DNA of 64,000 bases from JAHDHW01 sp965277415 (GCA_965277415.1 CBDICS010000071.1:13242-77241); one strand, 5' to 3'. Positions 17,008 through 27,752 are shown, numbered from the stretch's first letter. Notes: generated from the sequence alone by a model not told the origin. A program made the numbers and translations.

Positions 17008-19464
17008 TTATTTGACAATCTGTCTTGTTATGGTTTTATCTTTTATATTCTTATCATCAGCCAATAGAAAGGCTTTCGACAAAATTATAGACAACATCCG
17101 ATCTCCTTCAAAAGGAAGAAACACTTTATTAGACTTTGAACGAGTCTGATCCGGAACAATACAAAGGTATTCATTATGAGGCTCCATCAGAATATTACCA
17201 CTCCCCAAATGAATCTTATACGTCCTTATATCTCCTTTCACTATTAGATATTTATTTGTAAAACTACAGCGATCTTTAATTTTAAGTCTAGGAATTAAAA
17301 GCATTAAAATATCTTTTCTGGTAGTCGCATTTGCAGACAAATCTTGTACCGAGTAGTCTCTCCAATAATTATTATGACGCATTGTACCTTGATTAGACCA
17401 ATTAGGGTCATTACCGATACTAGTGACACTGACAAACATATCAATATCTCGCATCACTTCAGTAAAAACGATGGCAGGTACATCGACCATATCTAATTGG
17501 TCTAGATCTTTATAAAATCGAACCTGATCTGTAAATATATAATTAAAAATTCCTGAATGAACAGCCTCACTTTGATCCGTTTCAAGCCAAAACTCAGCCC
17601 TTATATTCCATTTGGGTATTTGTAAAGTGGGGATATTATGAGAATCCCAATTCCCTTGCAAAGTATATTTCCAACCTCTGGCTTGACATAAAGCGGCAAA
17701 TTGGAATTGTCTTAAAATGTGAGCGGCATAGCGATTTGAGTATGATTCTGTATTAATTTCAGCGTCTGTCAAAAGGTAAATTTCCCTAAATGCTTGTTTA
17801 AATGCTTGCTGAATCTCCTGATTTAATAACCAGTTTCTCCAACTTACAATTTCATTTTCAGTTGAATGAATAGGGTGCCATAAAGACACCGAAGTATTTT
17901 TATCAATCCAATCAATGGTCTTTCCATTAGAGTCGATCCACTGATTCTCAAAATAGAAAGCGGGAGTTAATTGTTCTTCTTTTTCAAATACCCAAATTAA
18001 TTGTTTTCCAATAAACCCAACTAGTGAATGCTGAATATATCGTTCAAACCATTCTGTATAATTCCAGCTTCGTTGATGTAGATAAAACTGTTCAATCCTG
18101 TCTTTATGGACAGAAAGTGCTTCTTTAATATTCTTTATATTTTTCTTGAGGGTTTTTATTTCTTCTTTGTACTGATCCTTAATCAAAGCTGGAATCGTTT
18201 TTTGTACTTTTCCATTTGATTTTATCCAAACTAATCGTACAGATTTTATATCCTCAATAATAATTTTCGCCTTGAATTCACCAAAAGATTGAATAAGTTC
18301 ATGTTTATTATTTAATCCATAATCTGAAACCCCCATTTCTTCTAGCTCCTCCATCGATCTATTTTCCCGCTCTGCTAATTGATAGAGTTTTCTATTGATA
18401 AACTGTTTAACTGATGGGTAATTGATTTTTTCCCGAAACTTAATTAATGCGCCTACACCATTTTGCTGAGGTAATATAGAAAAGGTGTGGATGCAAGAGT
18501 TCGCAATCTTTTTTGAAATAGGGCCAAAACCTCGGATTTTTTTGAATCCCCAAATACCAACTTCTTCAATTTCTTTATTCAATCTTGGATCATCATAAAA
18601 AGCAGATGCCCAAATCATATTTTTAATAAAACCTTCATTAAGCACTCCTATTTCTAATTGTTCTTGCAATTTATACGTTCTTTTAAATATGTCACCCGTA
18701 TGCTTTAACCAAGTATTGAATTGTTTAATGACATCTTCCTTAGAAATACTTGAGAGTAAATCATTTGATGTTTTTATCCATTTTTTTGAAGGAGCAGATG
18801 ACCGCGTATCCTTTAGAAGATATTGTATGATTAATGACCAAGAATTATTTTCTGGCTCTGCTAATGTTTTAAGGAAATCATTAACTATTTCGCCAAAGCC
18901 ATCTTCCTTTAAATATAAAGCACTACCAGTATCATCACAAATAATCGCATCAATTTCATCATTTATAAGTTTATCTTCTTTATTCAAGTACTCATCTCCC
19001 CATCTTGATTTAATTTTAAAATCTTGTAACTGAGTTTTTAAAGAAGTACTCACCCCATGCTTTATACCAAACTTCCGTATTTGAGAAAGAAATGGTTTAT
19101 ATGGAAAACTATACATATAATTCCCATCTCCTCCCTTTAGGTAATTGAAAATGAAATTAAAGTCAATTTCTTGAAGTTCAATTTTAGATTGTAATAATCT
19201 GCTTAGTAACTTATTTTTTAGATTTTCAATTTTATACTCTTTAGTATTAGATTTCAAAAGTGTTTTTAAAAAGCGTATTTTGAAATCTGGTGAGGTTTTC
19301 TTAAGTACTTCATAGGTCTTAAGCTTACTTAATGTGATCAGGCTATACTTTCCACCTATTTGATATGCTTCATTATATAAAGTATTTAACAATTCCTCTT
19401 CAAGCCGTGAATCATCCAAGGGAGCTTGCTTTACTTTTTCTAATAATTGCTGTAAATTATTCAT
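17008..19464 (-). CDS. DUF4132 (MolR-like) protein
   Basis: 818 residues. The N-terminal half is helical, like HEAT-type repeats (FGPISKKIANSCIHTFSILP). The C-terminal half has the DUF4132 signature: VRLVWIKSNGKVQKTIPALI, PIHSTENEIVSWRNWLLNQE, FREIYLLTDAEINTESYSNR and LRQFQFAALCQARGWKY. Related proteins lie near MoxR-ATPase/VWA or WGR-domain genes in many bacteria and are suspected in conflict or metal-related systems, but their activity is unknown. It is directly downstream of the 134-residue gene (12-bp gap), so the two are very likely co-translated. Confidence 0.75.
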   Translation of the reverse strand: MNNLQQLLEKVKQAPLDDSRLEEELLNTLYNEAYQIGGKYSLITLSKLKTYEVLKKTSPDFKIRFLKTLLKSNTKEYKIENLKNKLLSRLLQSKIELQEIDFNFIFNYLKGGDGNYMYSFPYKPFLSQIRKFGIKHGVSTSLKTQLQDFKIKSRWGDEYLNKEDKLINDEIDAIICDDTGSALYLKEDGFGEIVNDFLKTLAEPENNSWSLIIQYLLKDTRSSAPSKKWIKTSNDLLSSISKEDVIKQFNTWLKHTGDIFKRTYKLQEQLEIGVLNEGFIKNMIWASAFYDDPRLNKEIEEVGIWGFKKIRGFGPISKKIANSCIHTFSILPQQNGVGALIKFREKINYPSVKQFINRKLYQLAERENRSMEELEEMGVSDYGLNNKHELIQSFGEFKAKIIIEDIKSVRLVWIKSNGKVQKTIPALIKDQYKEEIKTLKKNIKNIKEALSVHKDRIEQFYLHQRSWNYTEWFERYIQHSLVGFIGKQLIWVFEKEEQLTPAFYFENQWIDSNGKTIDWIDKNTSVSLWHPIHSTENEIVSWRNWLLNQEIQQAFKQAFREIYLLTDAEINTESYSNRYAAHILRQFQFAALCQARGWKYTLQGNWDSHNIPTLQIPKWNIRAEFWLETDQSEAVHSGIFNYIFTDQVRFYKDLDQLDMVDVPAIVFTEVMRDIDMFVSVTSIGNDPNWSNQGTMRHNNYWRDYSVQDLSANATTRKDILMLLIPRLKIKDRCSFTNKYLIVKGDIRTYKIHLGSGNILMEPHNEYLCIVPDQTRSKSNKVFLPFEGDRMLSIILSKAFLLADDKNIKDKTITRQIVK

Positions 19465-19476
19465 AGTTCTATATTT

Positions 19477-19881
19477 TTAACCTCCTACTAAGGGAGTTAG
19501 TTTTACAAAACTTACCGTTGTAGCCTCATCTATATACACTTTACTATTTAAATCCTCTGCTTGAAAACTATTGATAAGGATAAAAAATCCATTCTTCTTA
19601 AAAGCTGCCAATGCGATCAAATACTGTTTTTCAGGATCTATTTCTCGTTTTTGTTTTAGTCGATATCCATTAAGAACTTTTTCCGCATGTCTGGGTTTTA
19701 CAAGTCCTTTAAAATACTCTGGAAGCCTAGTATTATAATCCTCAACTTCCTTATAAACCCTTATTCGTATTAATTCTTTTATAGATAAAGAATCCTTTTC
19801 TACCTCTACTAGCAACTCATTAAGGAGTTTACCTGTCATAGTTTCATCTTTAATACTTAGTGTTTTTATCATCTGAAACAT
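19477..19881 (-). CDS. Small DUF4132-partner protein ending in Gly-Gly
   Basis: 134 residues; the family is known to me only as a conserved neighbour of DUF4132-type genes. It starts with a beta segment (MIKTLSIKDETMTGKLLNEL). A helical centre follows (TIKELIRIRVYKEVEDYNTR-like, here SLSIKELIRIRVYKEVEDYN) with LPEYFKGLV and a basic stretch. It ends in a beta hairpin with the last residues FVKLTPLVGG. The Gly-Gly terminus after a beta strand recalls ubiquitin-like tails, but no ubiquitin fold or E1/JAB partner is visible here. First gene of a two-gene operon. Confidence 0.6.
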   Translation of the reverse strand: MFQMIKTLSIKDETMTGKLLNELLVEVEKDSLSIKELIRIRVYKEVEDYNTRLPEYFKGLVKPRHAEKVLNGYRLKQKREIDPEKQYLIALAAFKKNGFFILINSFQAEDLNSKVYIDEATTVSFVKLTPLVGG

Positions 19882-19996
19882 TTTAAATACTTAATTAAGT
19901 CTTACAAGTAGAAGTAAATATACAAAAAATAAATTAATTTGATTACATTTTATCCTTTTTTTGATTACATTTTAATTAAAATTTCCCTCCTCAACC

Positions 19997-20032
19997 AAAA
20001 AAGGCCCTATCATCATACGATAATAGGGCCTT
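19997..20032 (-). terminator. Strong intrinsic terminator after the SprB-repeat gene
   Basis: The arms AAGGCCCTAT and ATAGGGCCTT (20001-20010, 20023-20032) are followed by TTTTTT on the minus strand. It lies 30 bp after the stop of the giant gene. Confidence 0.85.
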
Positions 20033-20062
20033 CCAGAAAGACATTAGATGATATCTTCCTAT

Positions 20063-23000
20063 TTATTGAATAATCAATTTCCTTACAGCTTTCCCTTTCT
20101 CCGTTCTTAAAACAAGGAAATAAGAACCTGCGGATTGATCTATTAAGTCAATATCTATCGACAAATCTTGACTAGAAAATACATTTGCATATACACGTTG
20201 ACCAAGGATATTATAGACTTCTAACGTTCCTTCATTGAAGGAACTGAATGTTGCATTTAACACAAAACGACCGTTCGAAGGGTTCGGTGCAATCAACAAT
20301 TCTTCTAAATCGGTAATCTCATCTACATCAGTCGTTCCAATAACGACAGAAGCCGTACTTATACAAGCATTTGCATCTGTAACGATTACACTATAAGTTC
20401 CTATGTTGAGGCCATCAATAGTTGCACTATTAGAGCCATTACTCCATTGGAAAGTATAAGGAGTCGTCCCACCAAAAGTATTGGCAGTCGCTGTACCATT
20501 ATTACCACTCGTTGCCGGAGTTGAACTAATTGAAGTAGTCATTTCAGCAGGGCTTGCTACAACGAAAGTGCTTAAGAAAGAACAATTTTGGGCATCAGTG
20601 ATTAAAACAGAATAGGTCCCTTCTTCGAGATCACTTAAATCTTCGCTTGTCTCTCCGGTATTCCATTCAAATACAAAAGGAGCAGTGCCCTCTACAAGAG
20701 TTATATCAATTGCTCCATCATTTTCACCAAAACAAGTGAGGTGATCAATCTCTGATTCTATAAGGATAGTTCCTTCATCATTTTCAATAAATCCTTCGCC
20801 AGAGGTTGTACAACCATTTGCATCTGTGATCGTCACGGAATAAGCGCCATTGTCTAAATCAGAAATAGAACTCTCTGTACCGCCATTACTCCAATTATAT
20901 TCATAATCTTGTGTACCACCTGAAACGGTAGCAGATACTGTTCCTCCAGAACCACAAGCACCATTAAAGCTGGAAACATTAACGTTCAAAGCATTCGGTT
21001 CAAAAATAGTGATAGGGAAAATGAGTACACAATCATTAGCATCAATAACTGTTACCGTATAAGTTCCTCCTGACAAATTGCTAATATTAGCATTATTTGA
21101 ACCCGTACTCCAATTATATTCATAAGGAAGTAATCCTCCGGTTGGTATTACCGAAGCCGTACCATTATTATCACCTGAACATTCTAAATTTGTAAATTCA
21201 GTAGTGGCCTCAAAAGAATCACAGGAAGCCATAAATGCTTCAATTATCACAGATTCAGTTGCCGTACATCCAGACTCATCTGTAAGGGTAACTTCATAAG
21301 TTCCTGGAGCCAAATTATCAATCGCAGCAGTCATTTCACCATTACTCCATAAATAATCTAAACTCCCCGTTCCACCAGTACCAATGGCTGTTGCTGTACC
21401 ATCATTGCCTGCAACCGTTTCATCAGTAGATGTTATCATGACTTCGAGTAAAGGAGGCTCAGTGATTTCGAAGGTTTCAATAATTTCACAACCTTCGCTA
21501 TCAAGAACCGTCAATGTATAAAATCCCGCAGAAAGATCAAATATAGATTGAGTCATTTCACCATTACTCCAATTATAAGTAATTGGTTGAACACCTCCAG
21601 AGGTAGTCGTTACAATCAAACCATCTTCTTCACCATTACAGGTTATGTGCTCAAATTGAGCATCAAGTACAAAGTCTGTACAATCAATACCATCAACTGA
21701 AATCATTACCATCAATTCAAACTGGCATCCATTGGCATCTGTAATGGTCAAGGTATATACGCCTTGTGATAAATTATCAAGGTCTTCACTTGTTGCCCCA
21801 TTACTCCAATCATATTCATAAGGAGGTGTCCCACCCGTTACAGTCACATCTGCTGCACCATCTCCGGCACCAGGAGCACTTTCAGGTGTCTCCATATAAT
21901 CTGCATCCAATGCTTCATCAGGTTGAGTGATTTGAATCTCATTGACGGTTACACAACCTTGAGCATCCGTAGCAGTCACTACATAAATTCCTGCGGATAA
22001 ATCTTGGATAGTTGAGCCTGTGCTTCCATTACTCCATTCATATTCGATTGGTTCCGTGCCTCCCGTTGATATTGCTGTTGCTCCACCATCACTATCTCCA
22101 AAACAATTAATCAGTGTGACATCAAAATCTATAATCATAAAATTACTACAATCGACGCCATCTATTTCTACTATTACATTTCCAGAAGAAAAACATCCGT
22201 TGGCATCAGTTATTGTTACTATATACATTCCCGCAGATAAATTAGTAATGGTAGAAGTATTCCCTCCATTACTCCATTCATATGAATAAGGCATTACACC
22301 TCCACTAACATCCGCAGTTGCTGTTCCATCAGCCATTCCGACTGCAGACTCAGCAGTACTACTACTCATCACCACAATAGCAGGCGGTTCTGTTAATTCT
22401 TCTTCTGCTGAAAGCGTACATCCTTCAGCATCTGTGACGGTAAGGCTATAAACACCTGCGCCTATACCAGAATTCACCGCTGTCATTACACCATTACTCC
22501 ATGCATATGAATAGGGCTCTGTACCATTTGCAGCTGTAGCAATCATTGCTCCATTCTCAAAACCGTTACAAAGTATTTCAACAAGGTCAATACTTATCGT
22601 TAAATCATCGCAATTCGCTCCAGGATCTGTCAAAACTACTTCTTCGATAGCAGTACAATCATTAGAATCTGTTACCGTGACTATATAAGTACCCGCTGGT
22701 ACGCCCATTAATACTGCCCCTGTTTGGCCATTACTCCAATTAGAAACATAAGGAGAAACGCCTCCCATTCCCGCAGCTGTAGCGGAACCATCATTCCCTC
22801 CAAGTGTAGCAGGGTTCACCCCATTTACATTTACACTTAAAGCAGTTGGCTCATCAATTTGTACAGAAAAGGTTAAATCGCAATCATTCGCATCTATGAC
22901 GGTTACCGTATAAGTTCCCGCACTTAAGTTCGATATTAAAGCAGTGGTTTCATTATTATTCCAAAGATATTCATAAGGCATTGTTCCTCCTCCAACTGAA

Positions 23001-26000
23001 ACAGAAGCAGAACCTGTACTTTCACCAAAGCACAAAACATTAGCGCCTATTGTTTGACCAGCAAAACTACCACAATCCACTGATGGATCTGTAAGTTCAA
23101 CTTCATTAACCACTGTACAGCCATTATTATCATTTACAGTAACTGTATAGATACCAGCACTAAGATTAATTATAGTTTGGCCTGTCCCACCTGTACTCCA
23201 ATTATAAGCATAACCTGGCGTACCGCCTTGAGGCGTTGCAGTAGCAGTCCCATCAGCTGCTCCATTAGATGTTGGATTAGTAGAATTAAGACCTACCATC
23301 AATTCATCCGGCTCAGAGATTACAAATTGTTCAATAACTTCACAACCTTGGTTATCTGTAACAGTAACAGAATAAGATCCAGCAGCTAAATTATTGATGC
23401 TTTGAGTGCTTGCTCCTGTACTCCAGTTAATCATAATTGGATCTGTTCCTCCTGTAGTAGCTACTGTCGCTGTCCCATCATTAGCTTCAAAACAAGAAGC
23501 GTTTTCTGAACTAAGGTTAAGGGATAAATTACAATTGACCTCATTCACAGTTCCACAACTCTCTTCTGTACAGTTATTAGCATCAGTAACTGTTACACAA
23601 TATGTTCCAGGAGCTAAGCCCGTAATCGTGACTCCAGTGCCACCATTTGACCATAGTTCCGTATATGGTGCTGTGCCACCACTAACAGAAACGGAACAGG
23701 TGCCATCGTTTGCATTATTAGAAGTTTCTTCTGTACATGACACAGATACCATTATAAAATCGGGTTCTGATATTTCTGTCGTTTCAATAGCCGTGCAACC
23801 TGTGGCATCATCTGTTACTGTTAGTGTATAAACTCCTTCATTAAGGTTTTCCAAATTGGCTGTTCCGCCTCCATTACTCCAATCATAAGAATAAGGGCCA
23901 GTACCATTTTCAACTGTAGAATTGATCATTCCATTCCCTCCACCAAAACAAGTTATACCTGTAGCATTAAGCGAAACCAAGAAATTCCCACAATTAAAAT
24001 CAGAGACTGATATACATCCCTCAACAGCGCAATCATTGTTATCAGTAACGGTAACGCAATATGTTCCAGGAGCAAGGGCAGTTGCTGTTTCCGTAGTTTG
24101 AGCAGCTACATCATTCCATAGATAAGTCAATGGCAAAGTTCCTCCAGAAGGATTTGCAGAAGCAGTTCCATCATTGGTATTCACAGCACTTATAGCTGTT
24201 GAACTTATGGCCAGCATTAGTGCATCGGGTTCATTGATAGTCACTGTTGTTTGACTTGTACAAGCATTCGCATCCGTTGCGGTAAGGGTATAAGTACCAG
24301 CCGATAAGTCAGTGACTTCAGCTGTAACATCCGTAGTACTCCACAAATACGTATATGGTTCTGTACCATTTTCAGCTACAGCACTTACTGTTCCATTTTG
24401 ATTTCCATTACAATCAATATCAGTAGCTGTTGCCGTTACAGCAAAAGAGCCACAATCATAGGCATCTACAGCGGTACAATTAGTCACCGTACAAGAATTA
24501 TCATCAGTCACTGTCACACAATACGTTCCAGGAGCGAGGGCAGTCGCTGTGGCTGTTATCTGAGCAGTTGGGTCATTCCAAAGATAAGTATATCCACCAC
24601 CACTTCCACCTGATACCCCAGCTGTAGCAGTACCATCATTAGCCCCTACTGCTGTTTCTGAACTTGAGGTCAGGTTTAAGATAATTTCAGCGGGTTCACC
24701 AATAGTGACAACCGTTTCGGCAGTACAATTAGCAGCATCTGTAACGGTTACAGAATAACTCCCATCACATAGATTTGGGACAAGTGATTCTGTTGAATTA
24801 CCAGCATTTGCATCCCATAAATAGGTGAACGGAGCAGAGCCACTATTCACATTCACACTTGCTGTGCCATCACATAGATCAAAGCAAGTAGCATCCGTTC
24901 CCTGAGGATCAACCGTCATACTACATCCTGCAGAGATATTTATATTATCAATAAAAAGGCGATTGCCATAACCAGATACGTTTAAAAATGATATTGTTAA
25001 ATTTGCATTATTATTATAAGCACTAAGATCAATAGTATGTGTTTCCCATTCATTTGATGCCGGTGTAAAAAGACCAGTAGTAGCATCAGCAGTTGCTAGT
25101 CCAAGGTTCCCATCTGAAAAAAGTAATTCACTAAAAGTCGAACCACAATCTGTAGAGGCATATACTTTTAAAGAATCAAAAAAGCTAGCATCATAGGGCG
25201 CATACGCAACATCAAAGGATAAGCTGGCTCCTGTAACCATACTAAAATCATAAACAGAAGTAATCAAAGCATCTGTCGTATTATTGGGGTTTTGACCACC
25301 ACTACTTGCAAAATTATTAAATACAGTTGAAGCAGTACCGACACCAAAACCTGATGCTGCTGTACTCCGCTCCCATTCAAATATATCTCCACTTACATTC
25401 ATTTGATAAATGCCATTGCTTGTTGGATCCCATTGCGCATCTTCAAATCCTTCAAGGAGTGGAATATTAGTCGGTGTAACATTATTTACGGTCACTGCAC
25501 TTTGATCATTGCTAGTCTGTCCATCAGTTGAACCATTCGGAAGGGTCGTATAAACCGTAAAAGTATAATCACCTCCTGGAGGTGTAAATGGAGCGAGTGA
25601 TACATTTTGGGTTTCACCTGTACCCAATACGTCAATCCAAATAAAATCTACAGGCGTACCTCCATTTATTTGATAACTAATCGTTACAGTAGTTAGGTTG
25701 TTTATACCAAAATTTTGAAGTGTTACGATAGGCGTAACCTGACCATTTCCACAAATATTACTAGTTGGATCTGTAATAGATGAAATACCTGCATCATCAT
25801 CAAAGAAGCTACATACCGTTGTTGCATTATTAGCCAAAGGTAAACGACTTCCATAATTAAATGGCGGCGGTGGAGTCGTTCCTTCTAGAACGGCTCGCAT
25901 TACATTAATCTGATTATTAGAAAAAGAGGTCGAACAATCATCATCATTGACATAATCCATAAAGTTGACATACATGTGCTCATTCCCGCAACTTATTGGT

Positions 26001-26923
26001 CCAGTGGGGAAACTACCAGGGCTACAATTTAATCCAGGATTATAATCTGATGTTGGGGCATCTACATTAGGTGTATCCGAAATATTATCATCAGCCGCAC
26101 AATCTTCACCATCAAAAGGGTGAGGCAGGCCTAGATAATGTCCTGTCTCATGGGTAAGCGTCCCATAGCCCGATTGTCCAAAACCGGGTCCTCCAAACCA
26201 ACGATAGTCAACTACGGAACCATCTAATACAGAACCTATTATACCAGTAGTCGGATAGTAAGCATAGCCCGTTACCCCTCCTCCAGCTGTAGTTCCTGGA
26301 ATTCCAACTACAAAAATATTATAGTATTCATTTGAGTTCCAAGCAACCGCAGGTTTTATTTCATCCTCTATATTACTATCATTACTATCTGTTCCTGTGA
26401 CCGCTATATTATTTCTTGTAATACCGGTAGTAGCATTACCGTTTGGATCAATAATAGCCAAACAAAACTGAACTTCAGGATTACCTACACTATCTTGCCA
26501 CTGAGCAGGTGTATCATTATAGTTTGAGTTCGTCGCCGAAAAATCTAAGTTCAGTATATCAAGCTGAGCCTGTATTTGACCATCAGATATATTTGCCCCT
26601 GTCCCAACTGCTTCTCCATTATGGATAACATGAACAACTACGGGGATATTTATAATTGGTGCTGCTGAACGATTAAATTCTTTTTTTGCGAATGCAGGAA
26701 TAATATTATTCTTAAACTCTGCAACTTCTTTAGCATAATCAGGATTGATTTTAGCCAATCGATCTGTAACGGCGTCAATACCACATTTGCGATGGTCATG
26801 CTCATAAAGCGTGTTGATACTCTTATTATCTTTTGTCTTAACTTTTTGTCCTAAGACTTGAAATGGGATAAAGGCAATCATTACAAATAATGTAATGGCC
26901 AACAATAATGGGTTGAACTTCAT
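20063..26923 (-). CDS. Giant T9SS-exported M43 metalloprotease with 20 SprB-type repeats
   Basis: 2286 residues. A signal peptide (LLLAITLFVMIAFIPFQVLG) is followed by a pappalysin-like M43 protease domain. Its zinc motif HETGHYLGLPH lies near residue 258, with a downstream Met-turn candidate (YVNFMDYVNDDDC). A CARDB-like and a jelly-roll-like domain span about 370-680. Twenty SprB-type repeats (about 80 residues each; GGTxPYxYxWSNG, then LSAGTYTVTVTDANGC) run from about 690 to 2190. A T9SS sorting domain closes the protein (LLIAPNPSNGRFVLNA, VYNILGQRVY). It is a surface or released adhesin-protease; SprB repeats occur in gliding adhesins. Confidence 0.9.
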   Translation of the reverse strand: MKFNPLLLAITLFVMIAFIPFQVLGQKVKTKDNKSINTLYEHDHRKCGIDAVTDRLAKINPDYAKEVAEFKNNIIPAFAKKEFNRSAAPIINIPVVVHVIHNGEAVGTGANISDGQIQAQLDILNLDFSATNSNYNDTPAQWQDSVGNPEVQFCLAIIDPNGNATTGITRNNIAVTGTDSNDSNIEDEIKPAVAWNSNEYYNIFVVGIPGTTAGGGVTGYAYYPTTGIIGSVLDGSVVDYRWFGGPGFGQSGYGTLTHETGHYLGLPHPFDGEDCAADDNISDTPNVDAPTSDYNPGLNCSPGSFPTGPISCGNEHMYVNFMDYVNDDDCSTSFSNNQINVMRAVLEGTTPPPPFNYGSRLPLANNATTVCSFFDDDAGISSITDPTSNICGNGQVTPIVTLQNFGINNLTTVTISYQINGGTPVDFIWIDVLGTGETQNVSLAPFTPPGGDYTFTVYTTLPNGSTDGQTSNDQSAVTVNNVTPTNIPLLEGFEDAQWDPTSNGIYQMNVSGDIFEWERSTAASGFGVGTASTVFNNFASSGGQNPNNTTDALITSVYDFSMVTGASLSFDVAYAPYDASFFDSLKVYASTDCGSTFSELLFSDGNLGLATADATTGLFTPASNEWETHTIDLSAYNNNANLTISFLNVSGYGNRLFIDNINISAGCSMTVDPQGTDATCFDLCDGTASVNVNSGSAPFTYLWDANAGNSTESLVPNLCDGSYSVTVTDAANCTAETVVTIGEPAEIILNLTSSSETAVGANDGTATAGVSGGSGGGYTYLWNDPTAQITATATALAPGTYCVTVTDDNSCTVTNCTAVDAYDCGSFAVTATATDIDCNGNQNGTVSAVAENGTEPYTYLWSTTDVTAEVTDLSAGTYTLTATDANACTSQTTVTINEPDALMLAISSTAISAVNTNDGTASANPSGGTLPLTYLWNDVAAQTTETATALAPGTYCVTVTDNNDCAVEGCISVSDFNCGNFLVSLNATGITCFGGGNGMINSTVENGTGPYSYDWSNGGGTANLENLNEGVYTLTVTDDATGCTAIETTEISEPDFIMVSVSCTEETSNNANDGTCSVSVSGGTAPYTELWSNGGTGVTITGLAPGTYCVTVTDANNCTEESCGTVNEVNCNLSLNLSSENASCFEANDGTATVATTGGTDPIMINWSTGASTQSINNLAAGSYSVTVTDNQGCEVIEQFVISEPDELMVGLNSTNPTSNGAADGTATATPQGGTPGYAYNWSTGGTGQTIINLSAGIYTVTVNDNNGCTVVNEVELTDPSVDCGSFAGQTIGANVLCFGESTGSASVSVGGGTMPYEYLWNNNETTALISNLSAGTYTVTVIDANDCDLTFSVQIDEPTALSVNVNGVNPATLGGNDGSATAAGMGGVSPYVSNWSNGQTGAVLMGVPAGTYIVTVTDSNDCTAIEEVVLTDPGANCDDLTISIDLVEILCNGFENGAMIATAANGTEPYSYAWSNGVMTAVNSGIGAGVYSLTVTDAEGCTLSAEEELTEPPAIVVMSSSTAESAVGMADGTATADVSGGVMPYSYEWSNGGNTSTITNLSAGMYIVTITDANGCFSSGNVIVEIDGVDCSNFMIIDFDVTLINCFGDSDGGATAISTGGTEPIEYEWSNGSTGSTIQDLSAGIYVVTATDAQGCVTVNEIQITQPDEALDADYMETPESAPGAGDGAADVTVTGGTPPYEYDWSNGATSEDLDNLSQGVYTLTITDANGCQFELMVMISVDGIDCTDFVLDAQFEHITCNGEEDGLIVTTTSGGVQPITYNWSNGEMTQSIFDLSAGFYTLTVLDSEGCEIIETFEITEPPLLEVMITSTDETVAGNDGTATAIGTGGTGSLDYLWSNGEMTAAIDNLAPGTYEVTLTDESGCTATESVIIEAFMASCDSFEATTEFTNLECSGDNNGTASVIPTGGLLPYEYNWSTGSNNANISNLSGGTYTVTVIDANDCVLIFPITIFEPNALNVNVSSFNGACGSGGTVSATVSGGTQDYEYNWSNGGTESSISDLDNGAYSVTITDANGCTTSGEGFIENDEGTILIESEIDHLTCFGENDGAIDITLVEGTAPFVFEWNTGETSEDLSDLEEGTYSVLITDAQNCSFLSTFVVASPAEMTTSISSTPATSGNNGTATANTFGGTTPYTFQWSNGSNSATIDGLNIGTYSVIVTDANACISTASVVIGTTDVDEITDLEELLIAPNPSNGRFVLNATFSSFNEGTLEVYNILGQRVYANVFSSQDLSIDIDLIDQSAGSYFLVLRTEKGKAVRKLIIQ

Positions 26924-27014
26924 ATCTTATTATAATTGTTCGTTGAGTATTTATTACTCAAATTCAAAAAATATAAAACGGGAATCATAAACCGGTAACA
27001 AGAGAATTGTACAC

Positions 27015-27033
27015 CTTACAGTATTTTTGTAAG
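27015..27033. promoter_or_regulatory. Short palindrome upstream of the SprB-repeat gene
   Basis: CTTACA and TGTAAG are separated by 7 bp, 92 bp upstream of the start of 20063-26923. It could be an operator or a weak hairpin; nothing further supports it. Confidence 0.25.
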
Positions 27034-27119
27034 ATATTTTGCACCAAAGAATCAGGATAGCATTACAAAAATAACTAATAAATAACGGTTTATAATATAT
27101 AGAGTGAATTTATTACGTT

Positions 27120-27752
27120 TTATTGTCTATTTTCTTCCACAAATCGTGCCCAATCGCTAATTGCCTTTTCTCCTTTTTTAGCAAAAGCTTTGGTTTCTTG
27201 TTCAGGAATGTCAAATAGTTCTTCTAACTTGGAGTAAACTGTTTTAGCGGCAACTTCATTGGCTAAAGCTGAAGTGATGTTATCTGTGGCTTCTACATCA
27301 ATCCCAGCCTTTTCAAAAGTTGACCTGACTTTGGTATAAGTCTTATGAGAAGCTCTTAAAATAGAAAACCAATCTGTCGATTTATCTTCTTTAATTTTAT
27401 CTTTATTCTTTTCTTTTACTTCTTCTAAAAAAGCCATCTCATCTTTGGTCATTGGTATCTTGTCCAATTTCTTTTTAGTTTGGCCTTTTGTTGTTCCAGT
27501 ACCACTGGAATACTGGTCAGCTATTTGGCGAAGCACCATTTCTATACTTTCATTTTCTGTTGAAGATTGGTGTTTCTTACGAGGTCCTTCACGTCCACCA
27601 TTATTTGGATTATTCGTAATTTCTACTTGCTCTGTTTTTTCTATAATACTGCCACCTCCACTTTTCAAGCCGATGTAGGCTAACAGAATAACAGCAATAA
27701 CAAAAACTGAAATCTCTAATGGTCCAAATATTTTTTTCTTGGCTTCTGACAT
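27120..27752 (-). CDS. One-pass membrane protein, unknown
   Basis: 210 residues. A short cytoplasmic start (MSEAKKKIFG) and one membrane helix (about 11-29, LEISVFVIAVILLAYIGL) lead to a charged, mostly helical periplasmic part with a low-complexity linker (NNPNNGGREGPRKKHQSS). The C-terminal 120 residues are helical (ILRASHKTYTKVRSTFEKAG, KTVYSKLEELFDIPEQET). No family was recognised. It lies between the TonB receptor gene (115 bp upstream, with repeated sequence in the gap) and the giant T9SS protein gene. Confidence 0.65.
   Translation of the reverse strand: MSEAKKKIFGPLEISVFVIAVILLAYIGLKSGGGSIIEKTEQVEITNNPNNGGREGPRKKHQSSTENESIEMVLRQIADQYSSGTGTTKGQTKKKLDKIPMTKDEMAFLEEVKEKNKDKIKEDKSTDWFSILRASHKTYTKVRSTFEKAGIDVEATDNITSALANEVAAKTVYSKLEELFDIPEQETKAFAKKGEKAISDWARFVEENRQ

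Noticed and set aside
23177..24613. Plus-strand ORFs opposite the SprB repeats
   Set aside because: They are shadows of the repetitive giant gene, without start signals or domains.
20340..24900. CRISPR-like regular repetition
   Set aside because: The repeats are about 240 bp, in frame and protein-coding (SprB type); no short direct repeats with unique spacers.
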